This document shows, piece after piece, positions 26,280 through 35,655 of a stretch of 64,000 nucleotides of DNA (the first letter of the stretch is position 1; every line of letters begins with the position of its first letter). Below the pieces are notes generated by a model. The model ran no database searches. It worked only from the letters and a program-made list of their open reading frames with translations, and was not told the DNA's origin. This DNA is from Rugamonas rubra (GTDB taxonomy: Bacteria; Pseudomonadota; Gammaproteobacteria; Burkholderiales; Burkholderiaceae_D). The position numbers were made by a program, and so were the translations under genes. Location of the stretch: positions 248,001 through 312,000 of the forward strand of contig NZ_FOTW01000005.1 of the NCBI RefSeq assembly GCF_900114705.1, read 5' to 3'.

Positions 26280-26662
26280 GGGGTCATCATGTCGAGGTTG
26301 AGACCGTCCAGGTCGATCACCTTCAATCCATAGTTCTCGCCGGCGACGACGACCTCGGCGCGGCCGATGGCGGTGCCGTTGACCTTGATGATCAGCGGCT
26401 CGCCGGCCTGCACGTCGAGCTCGACGACGCTGTCGGGGCCGATCGCCATCAGGTCCTGCAGCGAGATGCGGGCCGAGCCCACCTCCAGCGTCAAGGTCAC
26501 CGGAATCTTGCGCATCATCTGCGGCAGGTCGCGGCGCGGCTTGGGCTCGACCGGCTCGGGCAGCTCGGCGCCGACCTGGTCGATGATCATTTCCTCGGAC
26601 AAATCTTCCAACAGGGCGTCGCTGGTACCGCTTGCATTCATGTTCATCATGTTATTCGACAT
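26276..26662 (-). CDS. fliN: Flagellar C-ring protein FliN
   Basis: C-ring switch component of 128 residues. The SpoA-type C-terminal domain carries IPVTLTLEVGSARISLQDLMAIGPDSVVELD and the GRAEVVVAGENYGLKV segment. The N-terminal 45 residues are a Met/Asn/acidic linker. I chose ATG at 26662, which overlaps the end of fliM by 11 bases; a TTG two codons earlier also exists. Confidence 0.93.
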   Translation of the reverse strand: MSNNMMNMNASGTSDALLEDLSEEMIIDQVGAELPEPVEPKPRRDLPQMMRKIPVTLTLEVGSARISLQDLMAIGPDSVVELDVQAGEPLIIKVNGTAIGRAEVVVAGENYGLKVIDLDGLNLDMMTP

Positions 26663-27560
26663 CTTCAAAAGAGGTTAAACAGAGTTTGCCCTTGTGCTCG
26701 GTCACGGCCGCCGTGAACAGGCGCGAGTCGTCGAGCAGCACGTCGGCGCGGTGCAGGCTGACCGGGATGATGTCGCCGACCCGCAGGTCGAACAGGCTGC
26801 CCAGCGGCACCTCCTTGCTGACCAGGCGGCCGTGCAGGCCGACCTGCAAACGCTGCGCCAGCGGGCCCTGGTTCTTGCCGCCCTTCTTGTTCAGTTCGCG
26901 CGCCGGCATCAGGCCGCGCAGCACGCTGGCCATCAGCGCCTTGTCGAGCGAGAACCAGAAGCGGCCGGTGGCGCCGCTGTCGACGTCGCTGACGGTGACG
27001 GTGACGATCCAGGTGCCCTTCGGCGGGTGGGCGCCGGCGGCCGGCTTGAACTCGTCGCCCTCGGCCGGCGCCGCCTTGTCGATGGCCGGCAGGTTGAGCT
27101 CGATGCGGCCGGCCAGGGTACCGGCCAACTGTTGCCCCAACACCACAGCGAGGCGTTCCTCGGTGGCGGTGACGCGCACCGCGCTCTCGTCGACGGCGGC
27201 GGCGGCGCTGTTGCCCTCGACCTTGCTGTCGTTCTTGTTGCGGCCGTAGCGGAAGTTCAGCACGCTGAGCAGGACCTTGCGTTCCAGCGAGAAGCCGATG
27301 TTGCCGGACGGCGCGGCGAAACTGAGCCAGCGGCCGATCTGTTCGCCGCCCTCGAGGCGGCCGAAGACGACATCGTCGACCTGGAAGCCCCCCCAGTAGC
27401 GCCGGCTCATGTTCAGGCGCATCGCCTGGGCCAGGTCGTCGCGCAGCTGGGCCGCGAAGATGTGCAACAAGTGCACAGGCCGCCCCAGCAAGCAGGGATC
27501 GAGCACTTGGTGTTGCGCGGTCGGTTTTATGGTAGTCATGTCGTGGTCATGTCGAAACAT
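26652..27560 (-). CDS. fliM: Lateral-type flagellar switch protein FliM
   Basis: C-ring protein of about 302 residues linking FliG to FliN. The C-terminal SpoA domain (GRLVSKEVPLGSLFDLRVGDIIPV) is clear and the middle domain is recognisable but divergent. The N-terminus lacks the CheY-binding motif of polar FliM (LSQxEIDALL), as in lateral flagella that do not reverse by chemotaxis. Starts at 27578 (TTG), 27560 and 27539 are possible; AGG at 8 bases favours 27560. It is the first gene of the minus-strand export operon, divergent from fliE. Confidence 0.88.
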   Translation of the reverse strand: MFRHDHDMTTIKPTAQHQVLDPCLLGRPVHLLHIFAAQLRDDLAQAMRLNMSRRYWGGFQVDDVVFGRLEGGEQIGRWLSFAAPSGNIGFSLERKVLLSVLNFRYGRNKNDSKVEGNSAAAAVDESAVRVTATEERLAVVLGQQLAGTLAGRIELNLPAIDKAAPAEGDEFKPAAGAHPPKGTWIVTVTVSDVDSGATGRFWFSLDKALMASVLRGLMPARELNKKGGKNQGPLAQRLQVGLHGRLVSKEVPLGSLFDLRVGDIIPVSLHRADVLLDDSRLFTAAVTEHKGKLCLTSFEDVE

Positions 27561-28148
27561 ACTGGTGCCTGCTTCCAAGACCCGTGCTCGCCGCCGCTGG
27601 CGGCGACCGCAGCGGCCTCGATTCTCAGGAAATTCGGCTGCTTACCGTATCGTATCTTAAAGTAGGACGATCTCGGTAGCACAGGATACATCATAATTCA
27701 CATTATTGCCACGCAACAATATTTTATTTGCCATAAAACAATAATGGAACGGCCAAATAGACCTTTACAAGAAAGTTGCTAGGCAGTAAGCTTCCTCGTA
27801 TCATAGCGCAGGTCTGGCCGCTGCAGAACAACTTTGTCAAACTGCGCTTAGTGAATGATTTATAACGATATTTGCTTAAAGAAAACAGTTTCGATTGTAA
27901 AGAAACTGTCTGGCGGCGGGTATGGTTTTCGAGCAACCCTGGACGCGCGGAATCGTGGTATTGATATGCACGGGCCGGAGCGAGGCGCCCACAGCGTGTC
28001 AGGGTTTGACCGACATGCCTCTACCGCTTGTCCTACCGGACGGCGATATGCAGAGCGGACCCGCGGCACGGCCGGCAGTGCCGGGCGCCGGGTCTGCGCA
28101 GGACCAGCAGTTATGACCAACGTTGCAAGAGAAAGTGGAGGTGGCAAC
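27561..28148. other. Divergent promoter region between fliM and fliE
   Basis: This 588-base region has no gene I can support. It includes an A/T-rich block (about 27640-27900) that contrasts with the GC-rich surroundings and probably holds both flagellar promoters. An inverted repeat is annotated separately. In Flag-2 loci of other bacteria an NtrC-like activator gene (lafK) lies here; none is present. GGAGGTGGCAAC just before 28149 is the fliE ribosome site. Confidence 0.7.
27885..27909. promoter_or_regulatory. Inverted repeat in the fliM/fliE promoter region
   Basis: ACAGTTTC (27885-27892) and GAAACTGT (27902-27909) are perfect 8-bp reverse complements with a 9-base spacer, within the divergent flagellar promoter region. 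It may bind a flagellar master regulator. No repeated copy was found elsewhere in the locus by eye. Confidence 0.45.
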
Positions 28149-28493
28149 ATGAGCAATGGTATCGCAACCCTGATTCAGGCGGATCTCGCCTCCCTCAGCA
28201 ACGCAGCGCACAACCTGGCCGGCGACAGCATCGCCGCCGCCGCCCAGTTCGCCGGCGCCGGCGCCGCCCCGGCGAGCTCGTTCGCCGACTCGATGAAACA
28301 GGCCATCGGCAGGGTCAACGAGGACGACCGCGTGGCCGGCCAGCGCATGGCCGACGTCGACAGTGGCAAGAGCGAGGACCTGGTCGGCGCCATGCTGGCC
28401 AGCCAGGAGGCCAACCTGTCCTTCTCGATGTTGATGCAAGTACGCAACAAAGTGATGGGCGCGGTCGACGAACTCATCAAACTTCCGCTGTAA
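28149..28493 (+). CDS. fliE: Flagellar hook-basal body protein FliE
   Basis: Adapter connecting the MS-ring to the rod, exported by type III. The 114-residue protein ends with the family signature (MLASQEANLSFSMLMQVRNKVMGAVDELIKLPL). The ATG follows GGAGGTGGCAAC, and the in-frame reading upstream is not conserved in character. It heads the plus-strand run fliEFGHIJ. Confidence 0.93.
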   Translation: MSNGIATLIQADLASLSNAAHNLAGDSIAAAAQFAGAGAAPASSFADSMKQAIGRVNEDDRVAGQRMADVDSGKSEDLVGAMLASQEANLSFSMLMQVRNKVMGAVDELIKLPL

Positions 28494-28514
28494 GTCTTCG
28501 CGAAAGCAATCCAA

Positions 28515-30248
28515 GTGATCAACACCCTCAAGTCCGCCTTCGCGCGCTGGCGCGCGGATCCCGCGCTGCCGTCGCTGCCCCCCGCCCTGGTCAAAAACCT
28601 GTATCCGCTGCTGCTGCTGGCGGTCGGCGTCACCGCCATGGTGCTGATGTACCTGTGGAGCGACCAGTCGGCCTACAAGCCGGTGTTCGGCGCGCGCGAG
28701 CGCGTCTCGGCGCCCGACATGATGGCCGTGCTCGACACCGACCACATCCCCTACCGCCTGCATCCCGACAGCGGCCAGGTGCTGGTGCCGCAGTCGATGC
28801 TGGGCAAGGTGCGCATGCTGCTGGCGGCGCGCGGCGTCACCGCCCAGCTGCCCGCCGGCCTCGAGCTGATGGACAAGAACGACCCGCTGGGGGTCAGCCA
28901 GTTCGTCCAGGACGTGCGCTTCCGCCGCGGCCTGGAGGGCGAACTGGCGCAGTCGATCATGACGCTCGACGCCATCGGCCACGCCCGCGTCCACCTGTCG
29001 ATCGCCAAGTCGACCTCCTTCGTCTCGAGCGACGGCGACAAGTCGTCGGCCTCGGTGGTGGTGGCGACCAAGCCGGGCCGCACCCTGGCGCCGGAACACA
29101 TCGCCGCCATCGTCAACATGGTGGCCGGCAGCGTGGCCAGCCTGAGCCCGCAGCGGGTCAGCCTGGTCGACCAGGCCGGCAACCTGCTGTCCTCGCACGT
29201 CGACCTGGCCGACGGCTTCGACGCCGGCAGCAACGGCAACGACAACGGCAAGCGCTTCCAGGACGAGATCCGCAGCAACGTCAGGAACCTGCTCGGCACG
29301 GTCATCGGCGAGGACAACTTCCGCCTCAGCGTCACCGCCGCCGTCGACAACGACAAGGTCGAGGAAACGGTCGAGAAGTACGGCGACGCGCCCAAGGTCA
29401 CCAGCGAGGCCATGCGCGAGGAGCAGGACCGCAACCGCATCGCCATGGGCGTACCGGGCACCCTGTCGAACCGGCCGCCGCCGGCCGCCACCGACGCCAA
29501 GGCCGCCGACGGCGCCGCCAAGGCCGACGACGGCACGGCGCGCAAGAACGCCACCACCCGCCAGTACGCCTACGACCGCAGCATCACCCAGACCAAGCGC
29601 AGCCGCGGCACGCTGAAGAAGCAGAGCATCGCCGTGGTGCTGGCGCAGGCCGCCGCGCCCTTCCCCAAGACCGGCTGGACGCCGGCCGAGCTGGCCAACA
29701 TCGACAAGTTGCTGCGCAACGGCCTGGGCATCGACACCGAGCGCGGCGACCAGCTGGTGGTCAGCGCCATGAACTTCCCGGCCAAGGCGGCGCTCACGCC
29801 ATGGTGGCAGGAGCGCGACACGGTGGTCGACTTCAGCTCGTGGATCATGTACGCCGTCGGCGCCCTGCTCGGCTACCTGCTGCTGCTGCGTCCGCTGCTG
29901 CGCCTGCTGACGGCGCGCCTGACGCCGTCGCCGGCCGCCGCCGCCCGCCTGGCCGCCGAACGCCGCAGCGCCGAGGCCAGCACCGTGGCCGCCGGTGCCC
30001 ACGGCGCCGGCGCGCCGGCGCTGGCCTCGCCGGAACACGCCGCCGGCGAGGCGGACGCGCTGGCAGCCGGCGCCGCCGGCATGCCGGGCATGCCGGTGGT
30101 GCCGCTGCTGGAGAACTACGATTTGCCGCCGGCCGGTTCGGCGGTCGACGTGATGGTCGACCACCTGAAGGTGCTGGCCGAGAAGGAACCCGAACGCGTC
30201 GCCGAAGTCGTCAAACAATGGATGCAGAAAAATGGCCGAACTCAATAG
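28515..30248 (+). CDS. fliF: Flagellar MS-ring protein FliF
   Basis: Forms the MS-ring in the inner membrane. The 577-residue protein starts at GTG, has two membrane segments (about residues 28-47 and 443-460), ring-building domains between them (FVQDVRFRRGLEGELAQSI, ARVHLSIAKSTSFVS), and a C-terminal cytoplasmic FliG-binding tail ending EPERVAEVVKQWMQKN. The length matches FliF. It follows fliE after 21 bases and overlaps fliG by 17 bases. Confidence 0.95.
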   Translation: MINTLKSAFARWRADPALPSLPPALVKNLYPLLLLAVGVTAMVLMYLWSDQSAYKPVFGARERVSAPDMMAVLDTDHIPYRLHPDSGQVLVPQSMLGKVRMLLAARGVTAQLPAGLELMDKNDPLGVSQFVQDVRFRRGLEGELAQSIMTLDAIGHARVHLSIAKSTSFVSSDGDKSSASVVVATKPGRTLAPEHIAAIVNMVAGSVASLSPQRVSLVDQAGNLLSSHVDLADGFDAGSNGNDNGKRFQDEIRSNVRNLLGTVIGEDNFRLSVTAAVDNDKVEETVEKYGDAPKVTSEAMREEQDRNRIAMGVPGTLSNRPPPAATDAKAADGAAKADDGTARKNATTRQYAYDRSITQTKRSRGTLKKQSIAVVLAQAAAPFPKTGWTPAELANIDKLLRNGLGIDTERGDQLVVSAMNFPAKAALTPWWQERDTVVDFSSWIMYAVGALLGYLLLLRPLLRLLTARLTPSPAAAARLAAERRSAEASTVAAGAHGAGAPALASPEHAAGEADALAAGAAGMPGMPVVPLLENYDLPPAGSAVDVMVDHLKVLAEKEPERVAEVVKQWMQKNGRTQ

Positions 30249-31269
30249 CATGCAAGATTCCATGGACCAGCCCGAGGGCGTCTACCTGACGCCGGTCGAA
30301 CAGGCCGCCATCGTCCTGCTGAGCATAGGCGAGGAGCCGGCCGCCGCCGTGCTGCGCTGCCTGTCGCGCGAGGAGCTGCTCGAGGTGACCCAGGTGATGT
30401 CGCGCATGAGCGGCATCAAGGTCGAGTCGGTCAAGCACGCCATGCAGACCTTCTTCGACGACTACCGCCAGCAGTCCGGCGTGCACGGCGCCTCGCGCAG
30501 CTACCTGAAGCGCTCGCTCGACCTGGCGCTGGGCAACGACATCGCCAACACGGTGCTCAACAGCATCTACGGCGACGAGCTGCGGCCCAAGATGGCGCGC
30601 CTGCAGTGGGCCTCGCCGAAGTGGCTGGCCGAGTACATCTCCAACGAGCACGTGCGCATGCAGGCGGTGTTCCTGGCCTTCCTGCCGGCCACCCTGGCCG
30701 GCCAGATCCTCGACGCCCTGCCCCTCGAGGGGCGCGACTTGGTGCTGCTGAATTTGGCGCGCCTGGACGAGATCGACCGCGACCTGCTGGTCGAGCTCGA
30801 CCAGCTGGTGGGCCGCTGCCTGGGCACCTTCGACATGCAGAGCACCAGCGTCGAGGGCATCCGCCAGGCCGCCGAGATCCTCAACCGGCTGCCGTCGAAC
30901 CGGGCGCAGATGGTCGAGCTGCTGCGCGCCCACGATCCCGAGGTGGTGGCGCAGATCGAGCTGTCGATGTACGACTTCTTCATCCTGTCGACCCAGTCCG
31001 AGGTGGCCATCACCCGCATCATCGAGGAGGTGCCGCTGGAGCAGTGGGCCATCGCCCTCAAGGGCGCCGAGCTGTCGATCCGCGACGCGGTGCTCAAGAC
31101 CATGCCGAAACGCCAGGCCCAGGCCTTCGAGGACATGATGCGGCGCGCCGGTCCGATTCCGATGTCGCGCATCGAGCAGACCCGCCAGGAGATCATGGCC
31201 ACCGTCAAGGCGCTGGCCGACAGCGGCGAAATCGAGATCCAGCTGTTCGCCGAGGCGGTGGTCGAATGA
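30232..31269 (+). CDS. fliG: Flagellar motor switch protein FliG
   Basis: Rotor protein that binds FliF and interacts with the stator. The 345-residue protein has the N-terminal FliF-binding domain (LTPVEQAAIVLLSIGEEPAA), the middle domain (MARLQWASPKWLAEYISNEH) and the C-terminal torque domain (LSIRDAVLKTMPKRQAQAFEDMM). It overlaps fliF by 17 bases and fliH by four. Confidence 0.95.
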   Translation: MAELNSMQDSMDQPEGVYLTPVEQAAIVLLSIGEEPAAAVLRCLSREELLEVTQVMSRMSGIKVESVKHAMQTFFDDYRQQSGVHGASRSYLKRSLDLALGNDIANTVLNSIYGDELRPKMARLQWASPKWLAEYISNEHVRMQAVFLAFLPATLAGQILDALPLEGRDLVLLNLARLDEIDRDLLVELDQLVGRCLGTFDMQSTSVEGIRQAAEILNRLPSNRAQMVELLRAHDPEVVAQIELSMYDFFILSTQSEVAITRIIEEVPLEQWAIALKGAELSIRDAVLKTMPKRQAQAFEDMMRRAGPIPMSRIEQTRQEIMATVKALADSGEIEIQLFAEAVVE

Positions 31270-31979
31270 AGCAGTTCCGTCCCTACCGCTTCCCGCCGCT
31301 GTCGCAGGTTGTTGCAGTCGCGCAACGGGCGCACCCGAACGGTTCGAACGGCAGCGGTGGCGTCGACGCCGGCGCGCAGTGGCAGGCCTCGGTCGGCGAG
31401 GGCTTCGAGCAGGGCCAGCGCGACGGCTACGAGGTCGGCCTGTCGCGCGGCCAGGAGGACGGCTTCGAGGCCGGCCGCGCCGCCGGCCAGGAACAGGGCC
31501 GCGAGGAGGGCCGCGCCGAGACCCTGGTGGCCTACGACCAGCTGGCGCGGCCGGTCGACGCCATGCTCAAGAGCTTGAAAAAACTGCGCGCCGACTACCG
31601 CGCCGCCCAGCGCAAGGAGGTGGTCGACCTGGTGGCCAAGGTGGCGCGCCAGGTGATCCGCGCCGAGCTGGCGCTGCAACCGGTGCAGATCATGGCCCTG
31701 GTCGACGAGACCCTGGCCTCGATGCCGCCGACCCGCGAGGAGATCGACGTCTTCCTCAACCCGGAGGAGCTGAAGCGCATCAGCGAGCTGGACCCCAAGC
31801 GCGCCAAGCGCTGGAACCTAATCGGCGACGCCCGCCTCGACGCCGGCGAGTGCCGCATCAAGGCCGGCGACAACGAAGTCGATGCCGGTTGTCATCAACG
31901 TCTTGCCGCCGTCATGGAACAGGTCGATAATCAGTTACAAGCCGCCGACGGCGGCGACGACACGGAAAGCGAAGAATGA
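31266..31979 (+). CDS. fliH: Flagellar export ATPase regulator FliH
   Basis: Stator of the FliI ATPase, linking it to the C-ring. The 237-residue protein has a charged N-terminus, then a Gly/Glu/Gln-rich repeat (EGFEQGQRDGYEVGLSRGQ continuing to about residue 83) typical of the FliH GxxxG helix, and a C-terminal domain with VAKVARQVIRAELALQP. It overlaps fliG and fliI by four bases each. Confidence 0.9.
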   Translation: MKQFRPYRFPPLSQVVAVAQRAHPNGSNGSGGVDAGAQWQASVGEGFEQGQRDGYEVGLSRGQEDGFEAGRAAGQEQGREEGRAETLVAYDQLARPVDAMLKSLKKLRADYRAAQRKEVVDLVAKVARQVIRAELALQPVQIMALVDETLASMPPTREEIDVFLNPEELKRISELDPKRAKRWNLIGDARLDAGECRIKAGDNEVDAGCHQRLAAVMEQVDNQLQAADGGDDTESEE

Positions 31980-33286
31980 TCGCCGATGCCTTGCGCAACC
32001 TAGAACTGGGCGCCGTCCCGATGGCCACCCCGACCGGGCGGCTGGTCGGCGCGTCCGGCTTGTTGCTCGAGGCGGCCGGCTGCCGGCTGCACACCGGCCA
32101 GCGTTGCCAAATAGAGACAGTCAGCGGCGAGTGGCTCGACGCCCAGGTGGTCGGCTTCCGCGAGAAGCTGTCCTTCCTGATGCCGTTCAAGAAGGCCATC
32201 GGCCTGACCACCGGCGCCCGCGTGCTGCCCTCGCAGGACAAGGTCAGCCTGCAGATCGGCCCCTCCTGGCTGGGCCGCATGGTCAACGGCCTGGGCGAGC
32301 CGATCGACGGCCTGGGCAAGCTGGGCGGCGAACATCCGCTCGAGTCGACCCCGCCGCGCATCAATCCCCTGAAAAAGAAACCGGTCACCGAGTCACTCGA
32401 CGTCGGCGTGCGGGCGATCAACGCCATGCTGACGCTGGGCAAGGGCCAGCGTGTCGGCCTGATGGCCGGCAGCGGCGTCGGCAAGTCGGTGCTGCTCGGC
32501 CTGATCACCCGGCAGACCGTGGCCGACGTGGTCGTCGTCGGCCTGATCGGCGAGCGCTCGCGCGAGGTGCGCGAGTTCGTCGAGATGTCGCTCGGCAAGG
32601 ACGGCCTGGCCAAGGCGGTGCTGGTGATCGCCCCGGCCGACGAGAGCCCCTTGATGCGCATCATGGCCACCGAGATGTGCCACTCGATCGCCGCCCACTT
32701 CCGCGACCAGGGCAAGAACGTGTTGCTGCTGGTCGACTCGCTGACCCGCTACGCCATGGCGCTGCGCGAGGTGGCGCTGGCGCTGGGCGAGCCGCCGGCC
32801 ACCAAGGGCTATCCGCCGTCGGTGTTCTCCAACCTGCCGCAGCTGGTCGAGAGCGCCGGCAACGGCGAGAACCCGGTCGGCAGCATGAGCGCCATCTACA
32901 CCGTGCTGGCCGAGGGCGACGACCAGCAGGACCCGGTGGTCGACACGGCGCGCGCCATCCTCGACGGCCACATCGTGCTCAGCCGCGAACTGGCCGAGCG
33001 CGGCCACTATCCGGCCATCGACGTGGCCGCCTCGATCAGCCGCTGCATGACCCAGGTGATCACGACGCCGCACATGCTGGCGGCGCGCGCGCTCAAGGCC
33101 AGCATGGCGCGCCACGACCGGGTGCGCGACCTGATCCCGCTGGGCGCCTACGTGCCCGGCGCCGACCCGGTCACCGACAAGGCCGTCAAACTGCATCCGG
33201 CGGTCGAGGAGTTCCTCTGCCAGGGCACCAAGGAAGCGGCGCCCTTCTCCCCCTGCGTCGATCAACTTGAGAAGCTGATGACATGA
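31976..33286 (+). CDS. fliI: Flagellum-specific ATPase FliI
   Basis: Export ATPase related to F1 beta. The 436-residue protein has Walker A AGSGVGKS at about 164-171, Walker B VLLLVDSLTRYAMALREVALALGEPPATKGYPPSVF, and C-terminal ATPase contacts. It releases chaperones and feeds substrates to the gate. It overlaps fliH and fliJ by four bases. Confidence 0.96.
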   Translation: MIADALRNLELGAVPMATPTGRLVGASGLLLEAAGCRLHTGQRCQIETVSGEWLDAQVVGFREKLSFLMPFKKAIGLTTGARVLPSQDKVSLQIGPSWLGRMVNGLGEPIDGLGKLGGEHPLESTPPRINPLKKKPVTESLDVGVRAINAMLTLGKGQRVGLMAGSGVGKSVLLGLITRQTVADVVVVGLIGERSREVREFVEMSLGKDGLAKAVLVIAPADESPLMRIMATEMCHSIAAHFRDQGKNVLLLVDSLTRYAMALREVALALGEPPATKGYPPSVFSNLPQLVESAGNGENPVGSMSAIYTVLAEGDDQQDPVVDTARAILDGHIVLSRELAERGHYPAIDVAASISRCMTQVITTPHMLAARALKASMARHDRVRDLIPLGAYVPGADPVTDKAVKLHPAVEEFLCQGTKEAAPFSPCVDQLEKLMT

Positions 33287-33723
33287 GCCAGCACAACATC
33301 CGCAACCTGACCACCTTGGTGGCGCTGCGCAACACCGAGGTCGAGCGCCTGCAGACCGAGATGGCGGAAAAGGCCAACCTGCGCGAGCGCTACCAGAAGA
33401 ACCTGGACCGCCTCACGGGGCTGTACACCAACAGCGGCGCCAGCGGCGCGCTGCACATGGCGCTGGCCGGCAACTGCGGCGACTACAAGCAGGCGGTGAT
33501 GCAGCTGGCCGACACCCACCGGCTCGACCTGCACATGCACGAGGCCGACATGGCAGTGTCGCAACAGGCCCTCAACGCGGCCTGGATGAAGCGCGAGGTG
33601 CTCGGCAAGGTGCTCGACAAGCAGCACCAGGTGGTCCGCAAGGAGCAACATGTACAAGAGCGCAAGCAACATGACGAATTGGCCACACAAGCCTGGTTCC
33701 GCGGCCAGAAAAACGAAAAATAG
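33283..33723 (+). CDS. fliJ: Flagellar export chaperone FliJ
   Basis: A 146-residue, mostly helical, charged protein of FliJ size and position directly after fliI. A long heptad pattern (VALRNTEVERLQTEMAEKANLRERYQKN) suits the coiled-coil gamma-like stalk. Sequence conservation in this family is weak, so the call rests mainly on position and helix content. Confidence 0.85.
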   Translation: MSQHNIRNLTTLVALRNTEVERLQTEMAEKANLRERYQKNLDRLTGLYTNSGASGALHMALAGNCGDYKQAVMQLADTHRLDLHMHEADMAVSQQALNAAWMKREVLGKVLDKQHQVVRKEQHVQERKQHDELATQAWFRGQKNEK

Positions 33724-33805
33724 TTGAGAATATTTTCATACGGAAACGATTTAGGTCGCCTTATAACAAGGTACACTTCATCCATCCTTTCCAAGGGGCA
33801 CGATC

Positions 33806-35203
33806 ATGGCACTCAACAACATTAATTACGATCCGAAAACGACCGCGACCAACCTGGCCAACTCCTATGTCGCCGGGTCGCAGTCGATGATCGACAGCCG
33901 CAGCAAGGTGGCGACCGCCACCAAGACGGCGCTGACCACGCTGAGCAGCGCGATGGGCGCCTTCCAGAGCACGCTGTCCTCGCTCAGCTTGGGCAGCAAG
34001 ACCATGAGCGCCAACGCGGCCACCTTCAGCTCGGCGGTCGGCACGGCGACGGCCACCTCGGCGGCCATCGCCGGCACCTACTCTTTCTACGTCGAACAAT
34101 TGGCCACCGCCGGGCAGATCTCCTATGGCGGCCTGAGCGACACCACCGCCGCCGGCAGCGGCAACCTGAGCGTGATGCTGGCCGACGGCAGCAGCTTCCA
34201 GGTCAGCCTGACCACCGCCGACAACAACATGGACGGCACCCTGTCGCCGAAGGAAATTGCTGCCGCCATCAACGTCGCCGCCAGCAACAATTCCCGCATC
34301 ACCGCCTCGACTATGAACATCAACGGCGCCACCACGCTGGTGCTGACCTCGAACCTGACCGGCGCCGCCAACGGCGCCTCGCTCGACACCGGCGGCGTCA
34401 CCAACGCCGCCCTCAAGGCGGCGCTGGACGACGCCAACAACCAAAAGCAAGTGGTCGCCGCGCAGGACGCCGTGGTGTGGCTCGGGGCCAAGACCACCGG
34501 CACCCAGATCACCCAGGCCTCCAACGTGTTCAGTGTGATCGACGGCGTGACGATGACCTTCACCAAGGCACAGGCCGCCAACGAGGCACCGGTGACGCTG
34601 ACCGTCGCCGCTGACAGCGCCGCCACCAACGCCAACGTGCAAAGCTTCGTCGACGCCTACAACAAGATGCTCACGACCCTCGACGGAGTGACCGATGTCG
34701 GCGACCCGGGCAAGGGCGTCGGCGCAGCGGTCTTCGCCTCCGACTCCGGCCTGGGTGCGCTGCGCAACCGGCTGCTCGGCACGCTGCGCACGGCGATCGG
34801 CGGCCAGACCCTGGTCAACTACGGCATCAGCGCCAAGCGCGACGGCACCCTGGCACTGGACACGGTCAAACTGGGCAAGGCAATCGCCGCCAATCCGACC
34901 GGCCTGGACGGCCTGTTCGGCAAGGCCTCGCTGAGCAACAGTAGCGGCGTGCTCGGCGCGCTCGACAAACTGATGGGTCAATGGACCAATTCGGCCAGCG
35001 GCCAGCTGGCTACGCGCAAGAGCTCGGTCGACAAGGAGCAGATCACGCTGGCCGACCGCCAGGCCAAGGTGCAGGCCCAGTTCCAGAACGCTTACAACCG
35101 CTATTTGGTCCAGTTCACCAACCTGCAGACGCTGCAGTCGAAGATGAACAACACCTCCAGCCTGTTCACCGCGCTGTTCTCGTCGAACAACAGCAGTTCC
35201 TAA
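33806..35203 (+). CDS. fliD: Flagellar filament cap protein FliD (LafB)
   Basis: Filament-cap protein of 465 residues exported through the flagellum. The N-terminal D0 region (NINYDPKTTATNLANSYVAG, QSMIDSRSKVATATKTALTTL) and C-terminal region (KSSVDKEQITLADRQAKVQAQFQ) have FliD character. It follows fliJ after an 82-base gap that may hold a late promoter, and is followed by fliS. Confidence 0.92.
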   Translation: MALNNINYDPKTTATNLANSYVAGSQSMIDSRSKVATATKTALTTLSSAMGAFQSTLSSLSLGSKTMSANAATFSSAVGTATATSAAIAGTYSFYVEQLATAGQISYGGLSDTTAAGSGNLSVMLADGSSFQVSLTTADNNMDGTLSPKEIAAAINVAASNNSRITASTMNINGATTLVLTSNLTGAANGASLDTGGVTNAALKAALDDANNQKQVVAAQDAVVWLGAKTTGTQITQASNVFSVIDGVTMTFTKAQAANEAPVTLTVAADSAATNANVQSFVDAYNKMLTTLDGVTDVGDPGKGVGAAVFASDSGLGALRNRLLGTLRTAIGGQTLVNYGISAKRDGTLALDTVKLGKAIAANPTGLDGLFGKASLSNSSGVLGALDKLMGQWTNSASGQLATRKSSVDKEQITLADRQAKVQAQFQNAYNRYLVQFTNLQTLQSKMNNTSSLFTALFSSNNSSS

Positions 35204-35265
35204 CCGGCAGGCGGCCGGCGACGGCCGCCCTCCCCTAACGCAAGCATAGAAGTACGGTGAATACC

Positions 35266-35655
35266 ATGTTAAACCAGGAAGCCTACAGCAGTTACCATTC
35301 CGTCAACCTCGACGCCCAGACCGCGCGCGCCTCGCCGGTCGAGCTGGTGCTGGTGCTGACCAACGGCCTGCTCGAGGAGCTGGCGCGCGCCCGCGGCCAC
35401 ATCGTCGGCAAGCGCTACGAGCTCAAGGCCAACAGCCTGAACAAGTGCACCGAGATCATCAACGGCCTATCCAGCTCGCTCGACTTCGACAACGGCGGCG
35501 AGGTGGTGGCCAACCTGGGCCGCCTGTACGACTACTGCGCCGAACGCCTCTACACGGCCGGCGTCCAGCTCGACCCGAGCATCGTCGACGAGGTCACCAC
35601 CCTGCTGACCACCATCAAGCAGGGCTGGCTGGGCGTGCAGGCGAAGAATGGATAG
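35266..35655 (+). CDS. fliS: Flagellin export chaperone FliS (LafC)
   Basis: Chaperone that binds the flagellin C-terminus. The 129-residue protein has the family's N-terminal Tyr (EAYSSYHSVNLDAQTARASPVELVLVLTNGLLEEL) and central ININGLSSSLDFDNGGEVV-like block. The ATG at 35266 is preceded by GGTGA; a GTG three codons earlier is an alternative. It overlaps the next gene by eight bases. Confidence 0.92.
   Translation: MLNQEAYSSYHSVNLDAQTARASPVELVLVLTNGLLEELARARGHIVGKRYELKANSLNKCTEIINGLSSSLDFDNGGEVVANLGRLYDYCAERLYTAGVQLDPSIVDEVTTLLTTIKQGWLGVQAKNG

Noticed and set aside
27922..28116. A 64-codon frame in the fliM/fliE gap
   Set aside because: No convincing ribosome site, no family resemblance, and composition like non-coding GC-rich sequence.
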